64,000 nt of DNA from Alkalihalobacillus sp. YIM B00296 (GTDB lineage Bacteria; Bacillota; Bacilli; Bacillales; Fictibacillaceae): NCBI RefSeq assembly GCF_020179385.1, contig NZ_JAIBLJ010000021.1, positions 1-64,000 of the forward strand, written 5' to 3'. This document shows positions 50,455-59,112 of this stretch, one piece after another (within the stretch, counting starts at the first letter, position 1; every line of letters starts with the position of its first letter). Below the pieces are notes generated by a model. The model saw only the letters and a list, made by a program, of their open reading frames with translations, had not been told where the DNA came from and ran no database searches. The position numbers and the translations under genes are program-made.

Positions 50455-50590
50455 TAGGTTGATTGATTCCAGTCTGGTTCTCTCTTAATTCGCGATTTTT
50501 CTTAAAAGAATCCTCATTTTGAAACCATACAGCTTGAAAGACGTAGAAATATTAGAAATGGAACTCTGATTTTAGAAGGAGAAAGGGAAA

Positions 50591-50770
50591 ATGCGAAACC
50601 GTAAAAAAGATAGCTGGCTACCGGATTTATTAATAGCGATCCCTGAGCTGATCATCTACCCAATCAAATGGCTCCATAGAGGTATTTTTACAGTCATTAA
50701 ATTCTGGAACTGGATCAGAAAAGCGGAAAGCGCACCGAAGAACGGACAAGGAATGAAAAGAATTGAATGA
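50591..50770 (+). CDS. 59-residue basic amphipathic protein, unknown function
   Basis: The frame follows AAGGAGAAAGGGAAA and encodes a basic, aromatic-rich small protein: MRNRKKDSWLPDLLIAIPEL, then IIYPIKWLHRGIFTVIKFWN and a polar tail (AESAPKNGQGMKRIE). The centre could lie along or insert in the membrane. Similar very small proteins are frequent in Bacillaceae, but I can give no name. It overlaps the next frame by 8 bases, suggesting coupling. Confidence 0.7.
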   Translation: MRNRKKDSWLPDLLIAIPELIIYPIKWLHRGIFTVIKFWNWIRKAESAPKNGQGMKRIE

Positions 50771-51140
50771 TAAAAAGCTTGTTATTCACACGGTACTAGG
50801 AAACTTTAGTATGGCTGTTTTAGCTTTAATAGCGATTGCACACTCCATCTTGACTGAAAGGTATCTCGTTATGTTCCCTGTCCTGATTTGTCTTTAGTTC
50901 GTTATGGACTATATAAAAGAGTTGCAAAAAAGGGCGGGTGTAGATGAAAAACTGAAAAGGTTTGGCTATATGACGTATTCTATCACTGCCTTAATCGGTT
51001 TCATCCTATTGGTTTTCAAGACTGATTTATTTATTTGTTTGATATTATTCAATACCTCTTTTGCGGGTCTTTTTTTAAGGCTGTTATCTAAAAGATTATT
51101 GCTATTAGTCCTAAATAAAAGGCGTACCCTATTTTACTAA
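50763..51140 (+). pseudogene. membrane protein frame interrupted by an in-frame TAG
   Basis: From the TTG at 50763 the frame reads MNDKKLVIHTVLGNFSMAVL and ends at TAG 50895-50897 (44 residues). The same frame resumes and is open to 51140: MDYIKELQKRAGVDEKLKRF from 50904, then hydrophobic helices (YSITALIGFILLVFKTDLFI, LILFNTSFAGLFLRLL). Both halves look like parts of one small polytopic membrane protein, so a nonsense mutation is the simplest reading. The alternative is two separate, coupled small proteins: the second has an ATG but no clear ribosome binding site. Confidence 0.55.
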
Positions 51141-51155
51141 GAGGTACGCTAATTT
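51122..51155 (+). terminator. terminator at the end of the interrupted membrane gene
   Basis: GCGTACC (51122-51128) pairs with GGTACGC (51143-51149), followed by TAATTTTATT. The 5' arm lies inside the reading frame. The stretch 51156-51373 beyond it shows no gene that I can support. Confidence 0.7.
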
Positions 51156-51373
51156 TATTAATGATCTACTGTTTTATGGGGTTGCTTTTTCCATTAAATC
51201 CCCCCTTATTTTTGGACAATGGCCGCAATCCAATACTCTTGAATGGCTTTCGATTGTTAAGAAGGAAGGAAATTTTTATTAGCAAATACCTCATATATTA
51301 CAGCTTATTAAATTCAGGAGTATTCATTAACTTTTGGAATGATCTTCATGCGGTCATTGACTTTATTAATGTA

Positions 51374-52549
51374 TCATTTTGTTGAAAAAAACGCTTCATA
51401 CGCTTTTGTCGGATTGGCAAACCATTCAGCAATTTCGTTTGCTTTTACCTGGTCCTCTGCACCTTGAAGTAGCAATTGAACAACATGCTCAGGTAATGGT
51501 TTCGTCATGGCATTAGTCCATTCAGTTACTTCTTTTACATACTGTTTCGTTCGATTCCAATAAGCTTCTCCTGTTTTCATGTCCCACTTAGAGTTTTTGT
51601 ATTCGGTAAGGGTTTCATACAATTGCTCAGCACAGTAAGAAGAGAGATTACAGCCTTGACCCGTAATAGGATCGTTTAAAAAAACACTATCGCCACAGCC
51701 AACTACCAGCTTATTTTTAACCATGAGATATGGCTTTCGAATAACAGGTGTTAAAGCAGTTTGAAGAAAGCTACTTTCATCACATAAAGCAAAATTTTTT
51801 CCTTCAATTCGGTTATAAATTTCTGGGAAAAACTGTTGAACTGTACTTCTTATTTTAAGAGTAAACTCTTCTGCATTTTTTATTCCTTTAAATACGTCTA
51901 AATCGCTGTTTGGTATTGCCATAATGAACAGTATGGTAACAGGCCCGTGTTCTGTTATTGCAGGTATTTCAAACATTTCACCCAACTCAGGAAGAACCGT
52001 TACACTTACTCCCAGAGGAGTGTTTGCTTTTATACCTACAAAATAACCAATGATACATTTTCGCTGAGGAGTTTGAAAAGGGGACAGGTCCTCTTCAATC
52101 GGAAATGGCAAAAGAGTTCCATTTTTCCCTGTACAATCAATAACTAAATCAAACTCATCTATTAGTACTTCCACACTCTCTTTATCTACCTTTTCAAAAC
52201 GGAAGGAAACTCCTTTATCCATAAGATCTTTAATAGAATGAGAGTAATACAAACGTTGATCAACAGATAATGCCGATTCTTGTAACTTTCCTACAAATAG
52301 TTTTTGATTTCCAATGGTAATATGAATACTTTCAATAAGGGTTTGTTCTCCCCATTTAGGTACATTAAAGCGTGTTTCACGAGTCCTTGTCGATCCAAAA
52401 TGTACCTGGGTAGACATAATTCTACCTTTTCTAATCTGATCTGGTGATTGACGTTCAATGACTGTAATATCACAATCGTCCTTTAGAGCATAAGCTAGGT
52501 GCAGTCCGGCTACCCCACTACCAATAATACAGAGTCTCTTTTTCAACAC
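51374..52549 (-). CDS. StyA-like flavoprotein monooxygenase (styrene/indole monooxygenase type), orphan
   Basis: The roughly 391-residue product has the FAD motif CIIGSGVAGLHLAYAL, the acidic end of the second strand in DITVIERQ, VHFGSTRTRETRF, LVIDCTGKNGTLLPF and the FAD ribityl motif VVGCGDSVFLNDPITGQGCN. These and the overall size match the group E monooxygenases (StyA), which epoxidise styrene or indole using FADH2 from a separate reductase. No StyB reductase or aromatic pathway gene is nearby. The gene is A+T-rich and opposite in strand to its neighbours, which suggests acquisition. GTG 52549 has AAAGGA at good spacing; ATG 52555 is possible but too close to it. Confidence 0.78.
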   Translation of the reverse strand: MLKKRLCIIGSGVAGLHLAYALKDDCDITVIERQSPDQIRKGRIMSTQVHFGSTRTRETRFNVPKWGEQTLIESIHITIGNQKLFVGKLQESALSVDQRLYYSHSIKDLMDKGVSFRFEKVDKESVEVLIDEFDLVIDCTGKNGTLLPFPIEEDLSPFQTPQRKCIIGYFVGIKANTPLGVSVTVLPELGEMFEIPAITEHGPVTILFIMAIPNSDLDVFKGIKNAEEFTLKIRSTVQQFFPEIYNRIEGKNFALCDESSFLQTALTPVIRKPYLMVKNKLVVGCGDSVFLNDPITGQGCNLSSYCAEQLYETLTEYKNSKWDMKTGEAYWNRTKQYVKEVTEWTNAMTKPLPEHVVQLLLQGAEDQVKANEIAEWFANPTKAYEAFFSTK

Positions 52550-52559
52550 TCTCATTCCT

Positions 52560-53460
52560 TTATTAGAAAATTTGGCATTCGCCAAGTGATTTGCGTGAAT
52601 GCCCTAGTTACATAGTTGTAATAGGCCTGTAAAATTTTTTTGGCTGACATCCTTCTCTAACATGGTAAATGGTTCATTAGGGTTCGTATTATAGATTATA
52701 AAGTAAATTTGGGCTAAAATCCTTTTGCAATCAATCCCAAATAATATAATATACAGGGGATTCCGAATTTATGAAAGAGGTGATTTTTTGGTGAAAACAT
52801 TGAAAAGAATAGTATCGTGTATTTCATTAAGTGTCCGATTATGGGTGGGTACTGTTTGTGTTTATTTAAATATTACGCACCATATTCTTCAACATTGCAG
52901 GGACCATTGCTTTGTGAACTCTTCCTACAATAAAAAAATACAGTCTCCCTAACCAATTTTGAAAATATAAAACTACAGTCTTACAGTTACATAATTTAAT
53001 CCATTCTCTTCGTCCAATAAATTGGACACACCAAAGTTCAAATGACGATCATCTTCTCCTAGCAATATCTCATTAGACACACGATTTCACGAAATATTCC
53101 CATACTACATTCCTGGTCTAATGTTATGATTTGTACTTCAGACCGACTAGATGTCTTTAAACCAATAAGACTGACTATTTGATCTTGTACCTTCATAAGC
53201 TGACTCTCCAGGTAGTATAAACTTATATCCACAATAGACACAAGCTAAACCACTGTTGAAACGAGTTTTCACGGATATTATTCAGTAGTTAGGTTATTTT
53301 ATCTGGTTCTTTTGAAATAAATCTTGTTTCATATCTTTGAATAATGCTAACTACTCCGATTTACTTAAATCGCTGATCTCTTGGTATACATACTTCCACA
53401 CTCTATGTTCGCCTCCTGAAACCTGATTATATCAAGCTATTCATTGGATATGTAAAAAAG
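52560..53460. other. A+T-rich stretch with no supportable gene
   Basis: About 900 bases with stops in most frames. A plus frame at 52790-52952 follows GAAAGAGGTG and begins with the peptide KTLKRIVSCISLSV; it could be the start of a lost gene. A 60-codon minus frame at 53059-53241 has no good ribosome binding site. I call neither. The stretch looks like decayed DNA. Confidence 0.5.
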
Positions 53461-53481
53461 CAACAATCAAAACAGCCTTTC

Positions 53482-53522
53482 TTAATGTTTCTCACCATTT
53501 TTTAATGTTAGAGAAGTATAAT
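53482..53522 (+). promoter_or_regulatory. direct-repeat operator and -10 box of the ykoG-like regulator gene
   Basis: TTAATGTT occurs at 53482-53489 and again at 53502-53509, 20 bases apart on the same face of the helix, just ahead of a perfect TATAAT (53517-53522). Tandem direct repeats next to -10 are typical of OmpR-family regulators, so autoregulation is likely. Confidence 0.65.
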
Positions 53523-53571
53523 GAAGCTGAATGAGTTGAAATCGGAATAATCTAAAATAGGTGGGGAAATG

Positions 53572-54264
53572 ATGGCCAATCAGAAAATATTGATCGTGGA
53601 AGATGAAGAGAAGATTGCCCGTGTGATCAAACTTGAACTGGAATTCGAAGGATATGAAGTTGATGCCGCATATGACGGTTTAACCGGACTTGAAAAAATT
53701 CGTACAGATACATGGGACCTTGTCCTGTTAGATATCATGCTGCCGGAACTCAACGGGCTGGAAGTTTTAAGGCGGATCCGGACAAAGGACGAGAATACAC
53801 CGGTGATTTTACTGACCGCCCGGGATTCTGTACCGGATAAGGTGGCCGGCCTGGACAAAGGTGCCAATGATTATATCACGAAACCTTTCCAAATCGAGGA
53901 ATTGCTAGCACGGGTCCGAGCATCTCTACGATTGAAGTGGATATCTAGTAAGACAGAGGCCACAGAACAGGGGTTAATTCTTGGTAATCTGATTGTCAAC
54001 GAGAAGACAAGAGAGGTTAAACGCGGTGATAGAGAGATTGAACTGACACCGAGGGAGTTCGACCTGCTTGTTTATTTCCTTCAAAACAAGCAACTTGTGC
54101 TGAACCGGGATCAGGTTTTGTCCGCCGTGTGGGGTTATGACTATTATGGTGATACGAATGTAGTCGATGTGTATATCCGTTATTTGCGGCGGAAAATCGA
54201 CAATGGGGAACCACCATTGATCCATACAGTCCGGGGTGTCGGGTACGTCTTGAAGGAGCAATAA
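53572..54264 (+). CDS. OmpR-family response regulator (YkoG-like)
   Basis: The 230-residue product has a receiver domain (ILIVEDEEKIARVIKLELEF, WDLVLLDIMLPELNGLEVLR with the phospho-acceptor Asp, GANDYITKPFQIEELLARVR) and a winged-helix DNA-binding domain (LTPREFDLLVYFLQNKQLVL, VWGYDYYGDTNVVDVYIRYL, IHTVRGVGYVLKEQ). The order regulator, kinase, PepSY protein equals B. subtilis ykoG-ykoH-ykoI. Start 53572 fits GGTGGGG better than 53569. Kinase gene starts 1 base after the stop. Confidence 0.93.
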   Translation: MANQKILIVEDEEKIARVIKLELEFEGYEVDAAYDGLTGLEKIRTDTWDLVLLDIMLPELNGLEVLRRIRTKDENTPVILLTARDSVPDKVAGLDKGANDYITKPFQIEELLARVRASLRLKWISSKTEATEQGLILGNLIVNEKTREVKRGDREIELTPREFDLLVYFLQNKQLVLNRDQVLSAVWGYDYYGDTNVVDVYIRYLRRKIDNGEPPLIHTVRGVGYVLKEQ

Positions 54265-54265
54265 G

Positions 54266-55618
54266 ATGAGAATCCGTAATAAAATCCATCTTTTTTCAAC
54301 CATTTTTCTATTCATCATCCTGTTGTTGATCAATGGTACAATCTATTACTTATTCAATAAAGTAACGACAGAAGGGGAACTGGATCGGCTGACAAACCAG
54401 ACGGAAACGGTCGCTGCTGCACTGAAGGAAGAACAAGTCGATCCACGTACATTATTGCCTGCATTCATCCCGAATGACGGCATGATCCGGATCATCAATC
54501 AAGATTCGAAAGCGGTTTTAATACAGGCGAAAACAGATGAACTCCGGAAAAGCGAGGCAAAGTTCCAGTCTTCACAATCCGCTTATCTCCGTGAAATCGG
54601 CGTTGCGTCCTATGCAGTCGTTTTAATTCCGATCATTTGGACAAATGGGGAGATCGTCACACTTGAAGTGACGGAAAGTCTGGCTGGAGTCCAGGCAAAC
54701 CTTGAAATTTTGCGCACGATATTGTTGCTAGCTACGCTGCTAGCGATTTTGCCTGCGTTCCTTTCAGCACGAGTCCTGAGCAAATTGATTTTACGCCCGA
54801 TCGAACGGCTGACCGCAACAATGGAGGAGATCCAAAGGAAGAAGACTTTCAAGCATATCGAGCTCGAGGACCAGTCGAAGGATGAACTCCATAAGATGGG
54901 AACGACCTTCAACAATATGGTGGATATTCTGAAGGAGAACTCGGAAAAACAGCAGAGTTTCGTATCCAATGCATCCCATGAATTAAGGACGCCGCTCACG
55001 ATCATTGAGAGCTATTCCAGTCTTTTGAAAAGGTGGGGCACGAAAAAGCCGGAGGTGTTCGATGAATCGGTCGAAGCGATTCATTCGGAAGCGACCCGGA
55101 TGGGGAATTTGACGGAGCAATTGCTGATTCTTGCACGAAATGAGAATGATTGGGACATTGACTGGAAGACGATCGAAATGGTTAGCCTTTGTAAGGAGGT
55201 AGCGAAATCGTTCCAGCAGGCTTACAATCGGAAAGTAAATGTGGTTCACGAACTGCCTGAGGTGTCAGCTGCAGGTGATGAACAGAAACTGAAGCAAGTA
55301 TTGTTCATCCTTTTGGATAACGCAAAAAAGTTCAGTACTCGTGAAATCGATGTGATTGTAGGATATGACCAAGGGCAGCCTGCAATCACAGTAAAAGATT
55401 ATGGGATCGGCATTCCAAAAGAAGACGTTGCAAGGGTATTCGATCGATTTTTCCGGATCGATAAGGCGAGAAGTCGGAAAACAGGTGGAAGTGGTCTTGG
55501 TCTCTCGATTGCCAAAGAGATCATTGATGCTCATGATGGCACCATCGGACTTGAAAGTGAAGAAGGGCACGGCACAAGCATCACAATCCAGCTGAACAAG
55601 AGCATTGATTTTATATAG
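54266..55618 (+). CDS. sensor histidine kinase with HAMP domain (YkoH-like)
   Basis: The 450-residue product has two membrane helices (IFLFIILLLINGTIYYLF near residue 20 and TILLLATLLAILPAFLSARV near 155) around an outer sensor of about 115 residues, a HAMP linker (SKLILRPIERLTATMEEIQR), the HisKA box VSNASHELRTPLTIIESY (phosphorylated His), and HATPase_c motifs (LLDNAKKF, VKDYGIGIP, FFRIDKARSRKTGGSGLGLS). The outer domain shows no recognisable ligand site. The next gene encodes a membrane-anchored PepSY protein, which may modulate the sensor. Confidence 0.93.
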   Translation: MRIRNKIHLFSTIFLFIILLLINGTIYYLFNKVTTEGELDRLTNQTETVAAALKEEQVDPRTLLPAFIPNDGMIRIINQDSKAVLIQAKTDELRKSEAKFQSSQSAYLREIGVASYAVVLIPIIWTNGEIVTLEVTESLAGVQANLEILRTILLLATLLAILPAFLSARVLSKLILRPIERLTATMEEIQRKKTFKHIELEDQSKDELHKMGTTFNNMVDILKENSEKQQSFVSNASHELRTPLTIIESYSSLLKRWGTKKPEVFDESVEAIHSEATRMGNLTEQLLILARNENDWDIDWKTIEMVSLCKEVAKSFQQAYNRKVNVVHELPEVSAAGDEQKLKQVLFILLDNAKKFSTREIDVIVGYDQGQPAITVKDYGIGIPKEDVARVFDRFFRIDKARSRKTGGSGLGLSIAKEIIDAHDGTIGLESEEGHGTSITIQLNKSIDFI

Positions 55619-55634
55619 AAGGGAGAGTGGGACC

Positions 55635-56321
55635 ATGAAGCGGAACGTGTTCATCATCCTTGGCGTTGCCTTTTTTGTTGTCGGCATCATCATAAGTGCG
55701 CAGCATATCCTTGCAAGCCAAAATGACCGACCTTTAGCGGAAAATGAAATCAAAGAATTCATCACAAGCAAATATTCAGGTGAAATCAAAGAGATCACTG
55801 CCCGTAAAGATCTGTTTGAAGCGATTCTTGAGCGTGATACAGGGACCTATAAAATTGTTATCAATGCTCATGAGCGCAGCATAGAAGAGTTGGAGGTCTT
55901 AGAAGTAAAAGAGAAACAGATCGAACAGGAAAAGGCAAAGGAAATCGTATTGAACGATGTCGGTGGTGAGGTAGAGGATGTCCATTTTGTGAAGAGCGAA
56001 GATCCTCCTGTCTATAAAATCAAGGTGAACACGAACACAGGGGTTATGGTTGTTACGGTCGATGCAAAGTCTGGTGAAATCCTCGATCACACCGAAGAAA
56101 AGCCGGATGAACCGAAGGAACAAGAGAAAACACTGATTTCTGAGGAAGAAGCGAAACAGAAGGCACGCTCTGTTGTTACAGGAGAAATCGATGATGTCGA
56201 TCTTATTACGATCAATGGCATACCGACCTATGAAATCGAAATTGAAATCAATGATGAGGAAGACGTATCTGTTTTAGTAGATGGGTTTACAGGAGAAACC
56301 ACGATCACGTATGAGGATTGA
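55635..56321 (+). CDS. membrane-anchored protein with two PepSY domains (YkoI-like)
   Basis: The 228-residue product has one N-terminal helix (VFIILGVAFFVVGIIISAQH) followed by outer PepSY-type repeats: a first degenerate one (about 35-80), one at about 90-140 (KAKEIVLNDVGGEVEDVHFV, YKIKVNTNTGVMVVTVDAKS, GEILDHTEE) and one at about 160-225 (EEAKQKARSVVTGEIDDVDL, YEIEIEINDEEDVSVLVDG). PepSY domains are thought to inhibit or buffer peptidases or act near sensors. GGGAGAG stands before the ATG at 55635. It forms an operon with the two-component genes and ends at the terminator at 56341. A paralogue lies at 63346. Confidence 0.88.
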   Translation: MKRNVFIILGVAFFVVGIIISAQHILASQNDRPLAENEIKEFITSKYSGEIKEITARKDLFEAILERDTGTYKIVINAHERSIEELEVLEVKEKQIEQEKAKEIVLNDVGGEVEDVHFVKSEDPPVYKIKVNTNTGVMVVTVDAKSGEILDHTEEKPDEPKEQEKTLISEEEAKQKARSVVTGEIDDVDLITINGIPTYEIEIEINDEEDVSVLVDGFTGETTITYED

Positions 56322-56340
56322 AGGGTATTAGGTCAAAAAT

Positions 56341-56380
56341 CAGCAGGTGTTTCAAAAAATGAAATCACCTGCTGGTTTTT
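56341..56380 (+). terminator. ykoGHI-like operon terminator
   Basis: CAGCAGGTG (56341-56349) pairs perfectly with CACCTGCTG (56366-56374), with further pairing inside, followed by GTTTTTG. Confidence 0.88.
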
Positions 56381-56468
56381 GTTTATATGGAACTATCTGA
56401 GGAGGCGTGAATTCTTTAAACAGTAATCTTTTAAAGGTGAATTCTCAATGAAAAACCTTGCAGTCCGA

Positions 56469-56806
56469 TTATTTCGTTGTTTCCTCATATGTGATATCAA
56501 TTATTTGTTCTGTTACATTATCAAATTTAATCGTAACAAAAACACCAAATTCTTTGCTATCCTCTTTTAACCACATTTTGAACTTTTCTGTTGAGTAGTT
56601 GGTTCTTTTTTCCCTGCCAATATGAAGATAGTCGATAATAGCTGCGTCTGGATATTTTTCCCTTGTTTTTTGCATAGCTATTTGCCCCATTTAGCATATG
56701 AAGGAACTTGTTGACTTACATTTATCATATTGTTTGAATTCATTATGGTACTGTTTTCGCCAAAAAATAAACAACCAATTAACTGAAAGGCCATAAACAT
56801 TTTCAT
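56469..56806 (-). pseudogene. DUF3889 (YqzG/YhdC family) gene with a one-base frameshift
   Basis: On the minus strand an ATG at 56806 opens a frame with a signal/lipobox-like start (MFMAFQLIGCLFFGE) that reaches QVPSYAKWGK and stops. The next frame continues GQIAMQKTREKYPDAAIIDY, LHIGREKRTNYSTEKFKMWL and FGVFVTIKFDNVTEQIIDIT, the DUF3889 core of B. subtilis YqzG and YhdC. In relatives the text runs YAKWGQIAM without a break, so one base is missing in a run of four G (plus-strand C at 56685-56688). Either the gene is broken or the run was misread; homopolymer error is plausible. Confidence 0.78.
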
Positions 56807-56875
56807 TTCCTAAAACCTTCCTTTTTGTCTTAGCCTTTACGTATTTGTTATGGTTATTCTTCTGTTTATGGCTCT

Positions 56876-57883
56876 TTACTTTTTCAACAACAGGTACATG
56901 AAATAGGGTGCGCCGATCAATGCTGCTACAATGCCAGCTGGGATTCCGTTCGGCTCAACGATATTGCGGCCGATTGTATCGGCAAGCAATAACATCCATC
57001 CGCCAATCAGAATCGCAACGGGGAGGAACAGCTGATTTCTCGGTCCGACGATCGCTTTGGCGATATGCGGTGCCATCAAACCGACAAATGCAATCCCGCC
57101 AGTGACTGAAACTGCTGAAGCAGCAAGTGCGACAGCAGCTAAAAGCAGGACGATACGTTCTTTTTCGATTGAGACACCGACACCTATTGCGACAGGTTCA
57201 CTTACACCAAGGAGATTCAATCGGTTCGCCTTATAGAGCGTAAATGGGATAAGGACGACCAGCCACGGGAGAATTGCTAAGATAAACGGCCAATCTGTTC
57301 CCCATACATTCCCTGCCAGCCACCTCGCGATAAAATCGACCTTCGCACGTTCAGCTGATGAAATCAGGACGATCATGATACCTGACATCGCCATTGAAAA
57401 ACCGACCCCGATCAGCACTAACCTCACCGGTTGAAGTCCGGTCTTTTTATCATAAGAAAACAAATAGAGCAGAAATCCTGTCAATAAAGCACCGATGAAT
57501 GCGATAAGCGGAAGCATGTACACGAAGGAACCTGCTTCGATCGGGAAAAACAAAAAGAAAACGGCTATTGCAACACCTGCACCAGAGTTGATCCCGATGA
57601 TGCCTGGGTCTGCCAGGTCATTACGTGTGATCCCTTGTAAAATAGATCCTGATACAGCGAGAGCCATCCCAGCTAACACCGTAATCAAAATACGAGGGAG
57701 ACGAATCTCGAACAAGACAAAGTTTTCTTTGAAAGTGCCTTGTCCGAGCAGGGTAGGAAGCAGCCTGTCATACGATAATGCAGCATATCCCATGCCCGTT
57801 CCGATAATGAAAGTGACGAATATGAGCATAAGCAGAATCAAGATCGTGATGCGTTGTTTTTGAATCAATGCTGGATGGATCAT
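56876..57883 (-). CDS. iron-siderophore ABC transporter permease (FecCD family), second subunit
   Basis: The 335-residue product is a FecCD/BtuC-type permease: FEIRLPRILITVLAGMALAV, SGSILQGITRNDLADPGIIG with the conserved NPLADP-like box (NDLADP), INSGAGVAIAVFFLF, GGIAFVGLMAPHIAKAIVGP (coupling to the ATPase) and DTIGRNIVEPNGIPAGIVAA, LIGAPYFMYLLLKK at the end. It overlaps the upstream permease gene by 4 bases (ATGA on the minus strand). With the permease at 57880, the ATPase at 59992 and the binding protein at 59113 it forms a Fur-regulated ferric siderophore importer. Confidence 0.93.
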   Translation of the reverse strand: MIHPALIQKQRITILILLMLIFVTFIIGTGMGYAALSYDRLLPTLLGQGTFKENFVLFEIRLPRILITVLAGMALAVSGSILQGITRNDLADPGIIGINSGAGVAIAVFFLFFPIEAGSFVYMLPLIAFIGALLTGFLLYLFSYDKKTGLQPVRLVLIGVGFSMAMSGIMIVLISSAERAKVDFIARWLAGNVWGTDWPFILAILPWLVVLIPFTLYKANRLNLLGVSEPVAIGVGVSIEKERIVLLLAAVALAASAVSVTGGIAFVGLMAPHIAKAIVGPRNQLFLPVAILIGGWMLLLADTIGRNIVEPNGIPAGIVAALIGAPYFMYLLLKK

Positions 57884-58887
57884 GAGAATGCCTTACCTCC
57901 CTTGCGGATGATAAAGAGGAAAAAGGGGAGCCCCATGATGGCTACAATTGCTGCTACTGGTGTTTCGTATGGTGCATTGATCGTACGGCCGAGTGTATCA
58001 GCCAACAACATGAACGACGCACCGATCACAGCCGACATCGGCAGGATCGCCCTATAATCCGTTCCAACAATGGCCCGGACGATATGTGGAACCATCAGTC
58101 CGATGAAGGCCATGTTTCCGACAAGCGCAACGGATGCGCCGGCAAGCAGGATGATCACGACAAAAAGGACAGCCTTGATCTGTATGATTTTTTGCCCTAA
58201 CCCTACAGCTACCTCTTCATTCAAGCTGAGGATGGTAAGTTGTCTTGCAAGCATGAGTGAAACGAGGATCCCGACCGCGATAAAGGGTACGATGATTTGA
58301 AGCTGCCCCCAGGTGGTTCCGATAATACCGCCGGCGGTCCACATCGATACGTCTTTAGAAATTTTGAAATAGAGGCCGATCCCTTCAGCAACGGCAAAAA
58401 GAAAGGCTGAAACGGCAGCGCCTGCCAGTACGATGCGGAAAGGGGAGAAGCCTCCTCTTTTCATCGAGCCCATGCCGAATACCATGATTGCACCGATTGC
58501 TGCCCCGATGAAACAAGCGATCATGATTCCAAAATAATTGATTGTAGGTATGAGGGCGATGGTGACGGCAAGTGCTGCATTTGCTCCAGCCGTCAATCCG
58601 AGCAAGCCTGGATCTGCAAGCGGGTTGCGAGTCAATCCTTCCATGATAGCTCCGGATACGGAGAGGGCAGCTCCCACGAAAATCGCTCCTACTTCACGTG
58701 GCAGACGAATTTCCTGGATCATCAGGGCAGTTTCGTTCGTCATTTGCGAAGTAAGGGCGGACCATACGTCTTTCACGGTCGTTTCTGCTGCCCCGAAAAC
58801 CATGGCAGCCATGAATGTACCGACGAAAATAAGGAGCCCCAGAATCATTTTTAAGATTAATGAAATGGTTTTTGGCTGATCAGTCAT
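57880..58887 (-). CDS. iron-siderophore ABC transporter permease (FecCD family), first subunit
   Basis: The 335-residue permease has IQEIRLPREVGAIFVGAALS, VSGAIMEGLTRNPLADPGLL, GLTAGANAALAVTIALIP, GNMAFIGLMVPHIVRAIVGT and LLADTLGRTINAPYETPVAA. Two non-identical FecCD permeases encoded in tandem indicate a heterodimeric channel as in FeuBC or YfhA/YfiZ systems. It follows the 20-21-bp repeat array at 58927 and the binding-protein gene, on the minus strand. Confidence 0.93.
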   Translation of the reverse strand: MTDQPKTISLILKMILGLLIFVGTFMAAMVFGAAETTVKDVWSALTSQMTNETALMIQEIRLPREVGAIFVGAALSVSGAIMEGLTRNPLADPGLLGLTAGANAALAVTIALIPTINYFGIMIACFIGAAIGAIMVFGMGSMKRGGFSPFRIVLAGAAVSAFLFAVAEGIGLYFKISKDVSMWTAGGIIGTTWGQLQIIVPFIAVGILVSLMLARQLTILSLNEEVAVGLGQKIIQIKAVLFVVIILLAGASVALVGNMAFIGLMVPHIVRAIVGTDYRAILPMSAVIGASFMLLADTLGRTINAPYETPVAAIVAIMGLPFFLFIIRKGGKAFS

Positions 58888-58926
58888 GTCAATCGCATCT
58901 TCCTCTTTTTGATGGATAGGCTTTGG

Positions 58927-59047
58927 ATCTTTAAAAATCAGAGTTCTATCTTTAAAATTTTGATTTTAACGTGAAAAAAATGGAATTATCTTTAAAATTG
59001 TAAAATTATCTTGAAAATTGGTGAATTATCTTTAAAACGAACAATTG
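58927..59047 (-). repeat. array of six 20-21-bp units inside the siderophore operon
   Basis: Plus-strand starts of the units are 58927, 58948, 58968, 58988, 59008 and 59028, consensus ATCTTTAAAATTNTGAATT, the third unit most changed. The array fills the gap between the binding-protein stop and the first permease start, inside the transcribed region on the minus strand. It follows the same design as the arrays at 10437, 31991, 42953 and 50393. Confidence 0.82.
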
Positions 59048-59112
59048 TAATTGAAAGAAGATAACCTGAGAGGGCAATGCTTCCTTTCAGGTCACCCTCG
59101 TAGATTCATAGA

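Noticed and set aside
51161-51385. 74-codon plus frame after the interrupted membrane gene
   Set aside because: Begins beyond a terminator without a ribosome binding site and overlaps the end of the monooxygenase gene; hydrophobicity is explained by T-rich DNA.
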